From Pseudomonas putida (GTDB taxonomy: Bacteria; Pseudomonadota; Gammaproteobacteria; Pseudomonadales; Pseudomonadaceae): DNA of 64,000 bases. Both the position numbers and the translations under genes were made by a program. Shown here piece after piece: positions 17,537-25,073 of the stretch; within the stretch, counting starts at the first letter, position 1, and every line of letters starts with the position of its first letter. The DNA is taken from NCBI RefSeq assembly GCF_028682455.1, contig NZ_JANHLD010000003.1:744001-808000 (forward strand), read 5' to 3'. Below the pieces are notes generated by a model. It saw only the letters and a program-made list of their open reading frames with translations. It was not told the DNA's origin and did not search any database.

Positions 17537-17607
17537 GTGGGCGCGGGCCTGCCCCGCGATAGCGATATACCTGACAGAACGCTATCGTGGGGCAAGCCCG
17601 CGCCTAC
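17537..17607. repeat. Inverted REP pair after exbD
   Basis: GTGGGCGCGGGCCTGCCCCG plus CGATAGC (from 17537) faces GCTATCGTGGGGCAAGCCCG plus CGCCTAC (to 17607), a head-to-head doublet directly after the exbD terminator. Confidence 0.82.
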
Positions 17608-17615
17608 AGCTTGCA

Positions 17616-17682
17616 TTTTGGTTATTAATAAATAGCTTCTTATTCCTTTACGAATATAACTGCCTCCCTATACTTGGCCTCA
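17616..17682 (+). promoter_or_regulatory. AT-rich promoter matching that of the sulfate operon
   Basis: TTTTGGTTAT (17616-17625), ATTCCTTTACGAATAT (17642-17657), GCC-CCCTA and the -10-like TATACT (17669-17674), then CCTCA (17678-17682). The order and spacing match 8411-8478 (67 against 68 bases), including the position of the -10. This points to one shared activator, plausibly CysB. Confidence 0.5.
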
Positions 17683-17710
17683 TGCACGCAAACCAGCAGG
17701 AGGCGTTCCC

Positions 17711-18292
17711 ATGCGCAATGAGTCGATCCGTTACCTGATTGTGCCGGGCTGGCAAGGTTCGCCAGAGGATCATTGGCAGAGTCACTGGCAGCAGGTATTG
17801 CCCAACAGCGCACGGGTCGAGCAGGCCGACTGGCTGACGCCAAAGCGTGAGGATTGGGTCGCGACGCTGGAGCAGGCCGTGGCCGCCGACGATTCGCCGG
17901 TGATCCTGATTGCCCACAGTCTTGGTTGCATCACCGTCGCCCATTGGGCAGCGCAAGCCAGTGTGAGTTTGCTGCGTCGCGTTCGTGGCGCATTGCTGGT
18001 GGCCCCGGCCGATGTCGAGCGTCCGACCTGCGCCCAGGCGCTGCGCAACTTCGCGCCGATTCCACAGCAGTTGCTGCCGTTCCCAAGCCAGGTGGTCAGC
18101 TCCGACAACGACCCGGCCGTGAGTGCCCCGCGTGCCATGCAACTGGCCAGGGCGTGGGGCGCCGAGGCGGGCTTTCTGGCCGGCGCCGGGCACATCAACG
18201 TCAAGTCCGGCCACCGTCGCTGGGAACAAGGCTTCGCCTACCTGTACCGTCTGCAGAACCGCCTGGAACAACACGCCCTTCGCCGCGCCTGA
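17711..18292 (+). CDS. Small alpha/beta serine hydrolase, RBBP9/YdeN family
   Basis: A 193-residue cytoplasmic hydrolase of the RBBP9/YdeN type, short alpha/beta-fold serine hydrolases with mostly unknown substrates. The start IRYLIVPGWQGSPEDHWQ is diagnostic. The probable triad is Ser in LIAHSLGC, Asp in SSDNDP and His in GAGHINVKSG. AGGAGG (17698-17703) precedes the ATG. It is followed after 64 bases by the AAA+ protein gene and is preceded by a promoter like that of the sulfate operon. It may hydrolyse an imported ester or thioester in sulfur scavenging, but that is inference. Confidence 0.85.
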   Translation: MRNESIRYLIVPGWQGSPEDHWQSHWQQVLPNSARVEQADWLTPKREDWVATLEQAVAADDSPVILIAHSLGCITVAHWAAQASVSLLRRVRGALLVAPADVERPTCAQALRNFAPIPQQLLPFPSQVVSSDNDPAVSAPRAMQLARAWGAEAGFLAGAGHINVKSGHRRWEQGFAYLYRLQNRLEQHALRRA

Positions 18293-18356
18293 TTGCGGGC
18301 GCTGACCTTCGCCAGATCCGACGCCCGGCCTCAGGTGCCGAGGGCGGGAGTTTGCC

Positions 18357-19298
18357 ATGAGTATCCATGACACCTTGGGCCAGCCCTTGCTGACCTTCCC
18401 TGAACAGGACAAAAGCCCGCTGAGCATCCGCGCCAAGGCGCTGGTGTTCGTCGACCCGCGTTCGCGGCAACTGCGCGCAGAACTGGAACTGCTGGCGCCG
18501 CTTGCATTGCCGGTGCTGATTCGCGGCGAGACCGGCACCGGCAAGGAACTGCTGGCCCGGCAGATCCACCGCGCCAGCGATCGTGGCGGCCTGTTCGTTT
18601 CAGTCAACTGCGCTGCCATCAGCCCCACCTACGCCGACGCCGAACTGTTCGGCTACAGCGCCGGCGCCCACCCTGGAGCGGCCAGCAGCCGGGCCGGCTG
18701 GTTCGGCTCGGCCAACGGCGGCACCCTGTACCTGGACGAGATTGCCGACTTGCCCCTGGCGATCCAGGTCAAGCTGCTCGCGGCCCTGGAAAACCATGAA
18801 GTCACTCGCGTTGGCGCGCAGCAACCCCACCCGGTGGATGTCCGCCTGGTGGCGGCATCGAGCATTGACCTGGGCGAGGCGGTAAATGCCGGCAAATTCC
18901 ACGACCGTCTCTACCACTACCTGCGCGAGGGCCGGTTGGAGCTGCCGGCATTGCGTGAGCGGGTGGGCGACATTCTGCCGCTGGCCGAGTATTTCGTCGG
19001 CATCTACAGCCCGCGGCTGAACCTGCCGGTGCCATTGATCAGTGAAGCGGCGCAGCGGGTTCTGGAGCTGCACAGCTGGCCGGGCAATACTCGCGAGCTG
19101 GAAAACGTCATTCATTTCGCCTTGCTGGTCAGCAGTGGCGCAGAGATTCTGCCCCAGCACCTGAATCTGCCCACACCGCTGCAAGGGCTGGCCAGGCAGC
19201 TCGAACAATTGTGTGAGCGGGTCGAGGCGGGAGAGCACAGTGCATTGCAGGGATTGCTGGAACAGGCATTGTTGCGGCTGTCGTTAAAAAAGGCATAA
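18357..19298 (+). CDS. Sigma54-activator-type AAA+ protein lacking a DNA-binding domain
   Basis: A 313-residue protein that is almost only the AAA+ domain of sigma54 enhancer-binding proteins, with no receiver, GAF or PAS domain in front. Walker A is GETGTGKE (57-64), Walker B LYLDEI (124-129), and the FHDRLYHYLREGRLELPALRER and WPGNTRELENV segments are typical. Two oddities stand out. The sigma54-contact motif GAFTGA reads GAHPGA (103-108). After residue about 265 there is only a short Leu-rich tail ending LLRLSLKKA, with no Fis-type helix-turn-helix. Pseudomonas sulfur-regulon activators of the SfnR type also lack a sensory domain, so a sulfur role fits the context. How it works without a DNA-binding domain is unclear. 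Confidence 0.8.
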   Translation: MSIHDTLGQPLLTFPEQDKSPLSIRAKALVFVDPRSRQLRAELELLAPLALPVLIRGETGTGKELLARQIHRASDRGGLFVSVNCAAISPTYADAELFGYSAGAHPGAASSRAGWFGSANGGTLYLDEIADLPLAIQVKLLAALENHEVTRVGAQQPHPVDVRLVAASSIDLGEAVNAGKFHDRLYHYLREGRLELPALRERVGDILPLAEYFVGIYSPRLNLPVPLISEAAQRVLELHSWPGNTRELENVIHFALLVSSGAEILPQHLNLPTPLQGLARQLEQLCERVEAGEHSALQGLLEQALLRLSLKKA

Positions 19299-19426
19299 GC
19301 AGCTAAGTAAAAGATATTGTTACGGCATAAAGAATCTCGGTATTGTCCGCTTCACGCCAGCTAGCAAAGTGCTGGCAACCAAATTTGCCGTCGACCGATG
19401 GCCACGTATTCGAATAAGGACTGCGC

Positions 19427-20212
19427 ATGAAAAAGGCTCTGTTGTTCACTGCTCTGGCGGCCGCTCTGTCGGTTGCAGGTTTTGCCCAGGCGGGCGAGAA
19501 ACTGGTAGTTGCCGCTACCCCTGTACCGCATGCCGAGATTCTCGAGCTGATCAAACCGACCCTGGCCAAAGAAGGTGTGGACCTGGAGATCAAGGTGTTC
19601 ACCGATTATGTGCAGCCTAACGTGCAGGTCGACCAGAAGCGCCTGGACGCCAACTACTTCCAGACCCTGCCATACCTGAAAAACTTCAACGAAGGCAAAG
19701 GCACTCACCTGGAAACCGTGATCGGCGTTCACGTCGAACCTTTCGGCGGCTACTCCAAGAAGGTCAAGAGCCTGAGCGAGCTCAAGGACGGCGCCACCGT
19801 CGCCATTCCTAACGAAGGCAGCAACAGCGGTCGTGCCCTGCTGCTGTTGCAGAAGGCGGGCCTGATCACCCTCAAGGATCCGAAGAACGCCCTGGCGACC
19901 CCGAAAGACATCGCCGAGAACCCGAAGAAACTGAAATTCCGCGAGCTTGAGTCGGCCATGCTGCCGCGCGTGCTGGATCAGGTGGACCTGGACATGATCA
20001 ACACCAACTACGCCCTGGAAGCCGGCTTGAATCCGGCCAAGGACGCCCTGGTGATCGAAGGTGCCGATTCGCCGTACGTGAACTTCCTGGTGGCCCGTCC
20101 GGACAACAAGGACAGCGAGGCGATCCAGAAGCTGGCCAAGGCCCTGACCAGCCCTGAAGTGAAGAGCTTCATCGAGAAGAAGTACAGCGGTGCGGTACTG
20201 CCGGCGTTCTAA
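19427..20212 (+). CDS. MetQ/NlpA-family periplasmic substrate-binding protein (orphan)
   Basis: This 261-residue secreted protein resembles MetQ, the D/L-methionine receptor of the MetNIQ importer (AATPVPHAEILE, VQVDQKRLDANYFQTLPYL, AIPNEGSNSGRALLLLQKAGLI). The signal peptide ends AGFAQA/GEK with no lipobox Cys, so it should be a soluble periplasmic protein rather than a lipoprotein. No metN or metI is adjacent; it must use a transporter encoded elsewhere, or those genes are outside the window. A terminator follows directly. Location after the sulfur cluster suggests a methionine or other sulfur-compound ligand. Symbol withheld because paralogues are common. Confidence 0.85.
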   Translation: MKKALLFTALAAALSVAGFAQAGEKLVVAATPVPHAEILELIKPTLAKEGVDLEIKVFTDYVQPNVQVDQKRLDANYFQTLPYLKNFNEGKGTHLETVIGVHVEPFGGYSKKVKSLSELKDGATVAIPNEGSNSGRALLLLQKAGLITLKDPKNALATPKDIAENPKKLKFRELESAMLPRVLDQVDLDMINTNYALEAGLNPAKDALVIEGADSPYVNFLVARPDNKDSEAIQKLAKALTSPEVKSFIEKKYSGAVLPAF

Positions 20213-20235
20213 GTCGCCGCAGTCCGGATCGCCCG

Positions 20236-20273
20236 AAAAACGCCGACGCAGGCTATGCCGCGTCGGCGTTTTT
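20236..20273. terminator. Strong bidirectional terminator after the MetQ-like gene
   Basis: AAAAACGCCGACGC (20236-20249) pairs perfectly with GCGTCGGCGTTTTT (20260-20273) around a 10-base loop. The A and T tracts on both sides make it work in both directions. Confidence 0.92.
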
Positions 20274-20345
20274 GCGCACGGCGCGCATCAGCGCAGCCAA
20301 GAGTTTCAACAGGTCCTGGGGATCGTGGTGCGCAGTGTTGTTCAT
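20253..20345 (-). CDS. Possible 30-residue small protein ending inside the terminator
   Basis: On the minus strand an ATG at 20345 opens a 30-codon frame: MNNTAHHDPQDLLKLLAALM, then RAVRKNADAA and TAG at 20253-20255. The product would be one amphipathic helix (DLLKLLAALMRAVRKN), basic at its end. Its last codons and stop lie within the terminator hairpin shared with the gene on the other strand, leaving almost no 3' untranslated region. An AAGG stands 13 bases upstream of the ATG, which is not ideal spacing. No homologue is known to me, so this is a weak candidate. Confidence 0.3.
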   Translation of the reverse strand: MNNTAHHDPQDLLKLLAALMRAVRKNADAA

Positions 20346-20465
20346 TGTGGTGTTCTGCCTTGAGGGAGACGCGATAGCGCTTGGAGTGCGCGCCTGGCTG
20401 AAAGATCCCGGCGCCCTCAATGAAATTGCAATCGCTTGCAGGAGCGAGCTGGCCCCGCGAAGCCC

Positions 20466-22835
20466 CTAGCGCCCAGGCACCAGCCTCAAGGTGCTCCTCG
20501 CCGCCGCATCCCCCAGCTGCGCCCGGTGATACTGCCCCTCGATGTAGTCCTTGGCCTGGTCGGCATAGTGCTTGTCGAACAGCACGCCGCTTTGCCCCAC
20601 CGGGTTGATGGTCAACGCCTGCCCGGCATCGGCGAAGTCGATCAGGCGTCGGGTAGAGGGCCCATAGGTGACAGGCCAGGGGGCCGGGCCAATTTTTGCC
20701 GACAGGTTGTTCGGCACTTCATGGCTACCCGGCGCGGCAAAGGCGCCGACGTTGAACAGCAGGTTCAATGGCTTCTGCAGCCCCAGTGGATGGTTATGGG
20801 TCAGGGTATGCGCCTTGCCCCATTGCCAGTCCGATGGGTTGTTGCCCAGTGTTTCGCGCAGGTGCGCAAGGCTGGCTTGCCAGGCCCGTTTCACGGCTTC
20901 GCTGCGACTGCCATGCTCGCTGCTGCCGTGCTGCCCCCACCAGGGCGACTCGGCATCGGCGGCCAGGCGAGGCAGGGCAGCGTCGATGGCGCGGGTGCTG
21001 ATCAGTGTCTGGAACCAGGCATCGCCCAGCTCGTCATGCATCGCGGCGTAGGCCAGGTCGTAGAGGAACTGGTTGAACAGCGTGGCGCTGACTGAATCCA
21101 GCGGATAGTCGCCGCTCCAGCCGGCCAGTTGCTCGACCAGCTCCTTTTCCTGGTCGCCCTGGGCCACTTCGCGCAGCACGCCCAGCAACGGCGCCAGGGT
21201 CCGTTGGCCGTAGCCGGTGGCGGTGTCGAGCTGCAGCGCCTGGCTGTTCTGGGTGTCCCACTTGATTTGCGGGTCGGCCAGGTGGCGATCCAGCTGCTGG
21301 CCTCGATCGGCAAGGTTGTAGTAGCCCGGAATCGGCAGGGCGGCGGGCGGCTGGAAGTTGGCCGAGACGATATAGCCGCTGGCCGGGTTCTCTTGCTGCG
21401 GGTTGGCACTGAACGGGTAGAAGCCAAGCTTGTCGGCCTGGGGCGTGCTGCCATCGAGGATGAAGGTCGGGTCGACCCCCTCCGGGCGAATCGGCAGTTG
21501 CGCGGCGGCCCACCAACCGATATCGCCGCTGGCATTGGCCCATACCAGGTTGAGCCCGGGTGCCTGGATCTTCGCGGCGGCAGCGCGCATTTTGTCCAGG
21601 GTGTCGGCGCGGTTGACCTGGTAGAAGCCGTCGAGAATCGGATTCTCGGTTTCAAGGAACGCCCACCACATGGCAATCGGCGTGGGCCCTGCATTACTGC
21701 CGATCACATCGTTGACGATCGGCCCGTGGGGCGAGCGGCGCAGGGTGATGGTGACCGGTGCTTCACCTTTCACCGCGATGCTGTCCTGGGTGACGGTCAA
21801 CGGTTGCCACTGGCCGTTGATGCGCACCTGGTCGGGGTTGTCGGGGTTTACCTGTTCGGCGATCAGGTCGACATCGTCGTTCTGGAACATGGTCAGGCTC
21901 CAGCCGAACTGGCGATTATGCCCAAGCGATGCGAACGGATTGAGTGCCTGGTGATAGCCGTACAGGTTGAAGCCGGGCGCCGACAGCTCGGCTTCGTACC
22001 ACACCGCTGGCACCGCAAAGCTGATGTGCGGGTCGCCTGCCAGCAGCGGCTTGCCACTGCGGGTGCGACTGCCTGAAACGGCCCAGGCGTTGCTGCCTTC
22101 GTATTGAGGAATGCCGGCTTCGCTCAGGGCCTGCTGGCTGGCCCGGGCCAGGTGTTCAAGGCTTTTCCAGTCGGCAGCGGCCAGCGGCGGGCTGCTCTGC
22201 ACGGCCCCCTGCGGGTTCCAGCCAAGGTCGAAGATGTTCAGGTACTCGGCGCCCAGTTGGTCGCGTACATAGGTCATGGCCGGTTCGGTGCGAAACGCTG
22301 CTGCAAAGCTGTAGGCCATGTAGCCGGCGATGCTCAGGGTGTCTTGCGCGGTGAAGGGCCGCGGGGTGATGCCCAGCACATCGAATTCCATGGGCTTGGG
22401 ATGGCTGGCCTGCCAGGCGTTGACGCCATCGAGGTAGGCCTGAAGTGCGAGCCAGGCCGGTGACTGTTTGTCCTGGCGCTCGACATAGCGCTCGGCCTGC
22501 TCGCGGATGCGCAAGGCGCGGAACAGGGTATCGGTGGGCACCAGCTTGCTGCCGAGGATCTCGGCCAGTTCGCCACGGGCCAGGCGCCGGACGATCTCCA
22601 TCTGGAACAAGCGGTCCTGGGCATGCACGTAGCCCAGGGAGCGGTACAGGTCGATCTCGTTCTGGGCCTGGATATGCGGCACGCCGCGATCGTCGTAGTG
22701 CACGCTGACCGGGGCCTGCAGGCTGGCCAGGGCCACCTCGCCCTCGCGCTGCGGCAACTTGCCCTGCACATACCAATAACCGCCGCCGGCCGCCGCGGCA
22801 ATGGCCACGGCGAGGAAGGTCAGGCTGCGCTTCAT
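20466..22835 (-). CDS. Penicillin-acylase family Ntn hydrolase (HacB/QuiP-like amidase)
   Basis: A 789-residue secreted proenzyme of the penicillin/acyl-homoserine lactone acylase family, which cuts amide-linked acyl chains. A signal/anchor (SLTFLAVAIAAAAGGGYWY) leads to the alpha chain, a spacer and the beta chain. The beta chain should begin at the Ser in YEGSNAWAVSG, the autocatalytic and nucleophilic residue, with LAGDPHISF and LGHNRQFGWSLTMFQNDDVD downstream. Length and location suit HacB (I recall PA0305) better than QuiP or PvdQ. In the periplasm it could degrade long-chain quorum signals or process an acylated metabolite. The substrate cannot be read from sequence. Confidence 0.85.
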   Translation of the reverse strand: MKRSLTFLAVAIAAAAGGGYWYVQGKLPQREGEVALASLQAPVSVHYDDRGVPHIQAQNEIDLYRSLGYVHAQDRLFQMEIVRRLARGELAEILGSKLVPTDTLFRALRIREQAERYVERQDKQSPAWLALQAYLDGVNAWQASHPKPMEFDVLGITPRPFTAQDTLSIAGYMAYSFAAAFRTEPAMTYVRDQLGAEYLNIFDLGWNPQGAVQSSPPLAAADWKSLEHLARASQQALSEAGIPQYEGSNAWAVSGSRTRSGKPLLAGDPHISFAVPAVWYEAELSAPGFNLYGYHQALNPFASLGHNRQFGWSLTMFQNDDVDLIAEQVNPDNPDQVRINGQWQPLTVTQDSIAVKGEAPVTITLRRSPHGPIVNDVIGSNAGPTPIAMWWAFLETENPILDGFYQVNRADTLDKMRAAAAKIQAPGLNLVWANASGDIGWWAAAQLPIRPEGVDPTFILDGSTPQADKLGFYPFSANPQQENPASGYIVSANFQPPAALPIPGYYNLADRGQQLDRHLADPQIKWDTQNSQALQLDTATGYGQRTLAPLLGVLREVAQGDQEKELVEQLAGWSGDYPLDSVSATLFNQFLYDLAYAAMHDELGDAWFQTLISTRAIDAALPRLAADAESPWWGQHGSSEHGSRSEAVKRAWQASLAHLRETLGNNPSDWQWGKAHTLTHNHPLGLQKPLNLLFNVGAFAAPGSHEVPNNLSAKIGPAPWPVTYGPSTRRLIDFADAGQALTINPVGQSGVLFDKHYADQAKDYIEGQYHRAQLGDAAARSTLRLVPGR

Positions 22836-22919
22836 CGGAACTCCTTGTACGTTTTGGCGGATAGTGTGGTCCGATCATCGAGGTATTCGCGCACAGAGGA
22901 TAGTCCCAAAGGAGGCAAC

Positions 22920-23486
22920 ATGGACCTTAGCGAAAAACAGAAAATGCTCACCGGCCAGCTCTACCGCGCCACGTGCCCGGAGCTGCAGGCCGAACAGGTC
23001 GCCAACAAGCTGTGGATGCACCGCTACAACAGCAGTGCCGACCAGCTCAACGACTACCGTCATGGCCTGCTGCTGGAGCACTTCAGCGAAGTGGGTGAGG
23101 GCGCGGTCGTTCGCCCACCGTTCCATTGCGACTACGGCTACAACATCAGCGTTGGCCAAAACGTGTTCATGAACTTCAACTGCGTGATCCTCGATGTGTG
23201 CCCGGTGCGCATCGGCGACGACTGCCAGATCGGCCCTGCGGTGCAGATCTATACGGCCGACCACCCGATGGACCCCGCGTTGCGCCGCAGCGGCCTGGAA
23301 AGCGGTCGACCAGTGGCGATCGGCAACAACGTGTGGATCGGTGGCGGGGCGATCATCTTGCCGGGGGTTACGGTGGGGGATAACGCGGTGATTGGGGCCG
23401 GCAGCGTGGTGACCCGGGATGTACCGGCGGGTGCGACGGTGGTGGGCAACCCGGCGCGGGTGCGTCAGTTATCCCAGGGGCAGTAG
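22920..23486 (+). CDS. Maltose/galactoside O-acetyltransferase family (hexapeptide repeat)
   Basis: A 188-residue trimeric left-handed beta-helix acetyltransferase using acetyl-CoA, of the Maa/LacA/NodL group. The start at 22920 (MDLSEKQKMLTGQLY) follows GGAGGC; the longer open frame from 22623 runs into the acylase region on the other strand and is not used. An N-terminal Mac domain (SEKQKMLTGQLYRA) precedes the repeats (DDCQIGPAVQIYTADHPMD, IGNNVWIGGGAIILPGVTVG, AVIGAGSVVTRDVPAG). The catalytic His is in YTADHPMD. It probably acetylates a sugar, perhaps for detoxification. Its 3' end overlaps the converging DUF6436 gene by 22 bases. Confidence 0.9.
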   Translation: MDLSEKQKMLTGQLYRATCPELQAEQVANKLWMHRYNSSADQLNDYRHGLLLEHFSEVGEGAVVRPPFHCDYGYNISVGQNVFMNFNCVILDVCPVRIGDDCQIGPAVQIYTADHPMDPALRRSGLESGRPVAIGNNVWIGGGAIILPGVTVGDNAVIGAGSVVTRDVPAGATVVGNPARVRQLSQGQ

Positions 23487-24034
23487 CAGCCCACCGCCAT
23501 TGTGTGGGTGGCGCTGACCGATCGACCCTGGCTCAGTGCCAGAAGAATGGGCTCGATAAAGCTGTTGCTCGAATTACAGGTAGCCCCCTCGCTGTAGGGG
23601 CCGAAGTAGGCCAGGTTGCCCTGGCGGTCCCAGATCGCCACGGCGGGGCTGGCGGGCAGGTGTTCGGCGCCGGGCAGCGCGGGCAAGGGCTTGAGTGCGC
23701 CCAGGGTGGCCGGCAACTGGCCACGGCTGCCGGGCTTTTGCACGGCATAGAACTCAACGCCTTGAGGGCCAAAGTGCTCGATCAGCTCGGCCAGGTGCTG
23801 CTGGTTGCCGACATTGCACGGGCAGGCCGGGTCCCAGAAGTGCACCAGGCGGATCGGCCCGGGGCCGGCGATGGCGTCTGGCAGTTGCAGGTGATCGCCG
23901 GAAAACAGTGCGGTCTGGTTGTCGAAGGTACGCAGGTAGCGGCTTTGGAAACCGTCATAGGCCCACCACAGGCCAACAGCGCAGAGAGCGGTGACGAGCA
24001 GGCCGAGCAGGGTTCGGGTGGTGGGTGCGCGCAT
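23465..24034 (-). CDS. Membrane-anchored thioredoxin-like protein (DUF6436-type)
   Basis: A 189-residue protein with an N-terminal anchor (LLGLLVTALCAVGLWWAYDGF) and a periplasmic thioredoxin-like domain. The redox site position reads HFWDPACPCNVGNQ, a CxC motif in place of CxxC. Further conserved cysteines occur in GATCNSSN and GCYCPWDN at the C-terminus. AVAIWDRQGNLAYFGPYSEG fits the AhpC/TlpA strand layout. The role is unknown; a periplasmic disulfide function is plausible. It converges on and overlaps the acetyltransferase gene by 22 bases. Confidence 0.7.
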   Translation of the reverse strand: MRAPTTRTLLGLLVTALCAVGLWWAYDGFQSRYLRTFDNQTALFSGDHLQLPDAIAGPGPIRLVHFWDPACPCNVGNQQHLAELIEHFGPQGVEFYAVQKPGSRGQLPATLGALKPLPALPGAEHLPASPAVAIWDRQGNLAYFGPYSEGATCNSSNSFIEPILLALSQGRSVSATHTMAVGCYCPWDN

Positions 24035-24131
24035 GGGAGGGTTTCCGGAAAATGTCGCCTAGCTTGCCATGCTGCCGGCGACAGCTGAATATCACAGGTC
24101 AATATCCCGCTTCTTGTGTTCGGAAATGCTT

Positions 24132-25073
24132 ATGCCTGCGTCATTTCAGCCTGACTCGTTACGCGCCAGCCTCTCGCCTCTGGTTGCGCGTCAGCCACTG
24201 TCGACGCAGGCCCAGGCCTATCAGCGCTACTACGGGCTCGACCTGCCGGCGCGCAAGGTCCAGCCACAGCGCTGGCTGGGTCGTTTCGAGGCCGCGGGGT
24301 TCGAACTGGTCGGGCAGGTCTGGCTGCCTGCCACGCCGGTGGCGACCCTGGTGATGCTGCATGGTTTCTATGACCACATGGGCTTGTACCGCCATGTCAT
24401 CGACTGGGCGCTGGACCAGGACTACGCGGTAATTGCCTGTGACTTGCCGGGTCATGGCCTGTCCAGCGGCGAGCGGGCCAGTATCGACGATTTCGCCGCC
24501 TACCAGCAGGTCCTGCAGGCGCTGTTCGAGCAGGGCCGCGCCCTGGGGCTCCCACAACCCTGGCACTTGTGTGGGCAGAGTACCGGCGGGGCGATCGTCA
24601 TCGACCACCTGCTGCACGGTGGGGGGCAAAGCCCGGCCCAGGGGCAGGTGATTCTGTTGGCACCCTTGGTGCGGCCGCGCTCGTGGCGCTGGTCGAAACT
24701 CAGCTATCGCCTGCTGCGGCCCTTCGTCAAAGGCATTGAGCGACGCTTCAGTGAGAACTCCAACGACCCCACCTTCCTGCCGTTCCTGCAGGCCGACCCG
24801 CTGCAGCCACGACGCTTGCCGACCGCCTGGGTGGGGGCGCTGGTGGCGTGGGTCAAGCGCATCGAGGCGGCGCCTGCCAGTGCGCGGCGGCCGTTGATCA
24901 TCCAGGGCGAGTCGGACATGACCGTGGACTGGCCGTACAACCTCAAGGTTCTGCGGGAGAAGTTCGCCGAGCCCGAGATCCTGTTGATCCCCGAGGCACG
25001 GCACCACCTGGCCAACGAGCTGCCGGCGATCCGGCAGCGCTACTTCGACTTTATCGACCAGCGTTTGGGCTGA
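24132..25073 (+). CDS. Alpha/beta hydrolase, lysophospholipase-like
   Basis: A cytoplasmic hydrolase of 313 residues in the serine aminopeptidase S33 / monoglyceride lipase family (Hydrolase_4). Visible motifs are LVMLHGFYDHMGLYRHVIDW, DLPGHGLSSG and the nucleophile elbow LCGQSTGGAIV, with an acid in IQGESDMTVDW and the catalytic His in EARHHLANE. The start at 24132 is preceded by GGAA at the right distance; 24126 is a second choice, and the open frame begins at 24069 without a ribosome site. Its stop overlaps the stop region of the converging DUF2059 gene. Confidence 0.85.
   Translation: MPASFQPDSLRASLSPLVARQPLSTQAQAYQRYYGLDLPARKVQPQRWLGRFEAAGFELVGQVWLPATPVATLVMLHGFYDHMGLYRHVIDWALDQDYAVIACDLPGHGLSSGERASIDDFAAYQQVLQALFEQGRALGLPQPWHLCGQSTGGAIVIDHLLHGGGQSPAQGQVILLAPLVRPRSWRWSKLSYRLLRPFVKGIERRFSENSNDPTFLPFLQADPLQPRRLPTAWVGALVAWVKRIEAAPASARRPLIIQGESDMTVDWPYNLKVLREKFAEPEILLIPEARHHLANELPAIRQRYFDFIDQRLG

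Noticed and set aside
19270..19340. A frameshift in the A-rich 3' end that would restore a DNA-binding domain to the AAA+ protein
   Set aside because: The other frames hit stops within a few codons and show no helix-turn-helix-like sequence, so the short C-terminus appears genuine.
20466..22835. Beta-lactam resistance function for the penicillin-acylase family gene
   Set aside because: The family acts on amide-linked acyl chains and its Pseudomonas members are known for homoserine lactone substrates; nothing here indicates beta-lactam hydrolysis.
22623..22919. N-terminal extension of the acetyltransferase frame upstream to 22623
   Set aside because: It overlaps the acylase start on the other strand, and a good ribosome site (GGAGGC) sits just before 22920, where family similarity begins.
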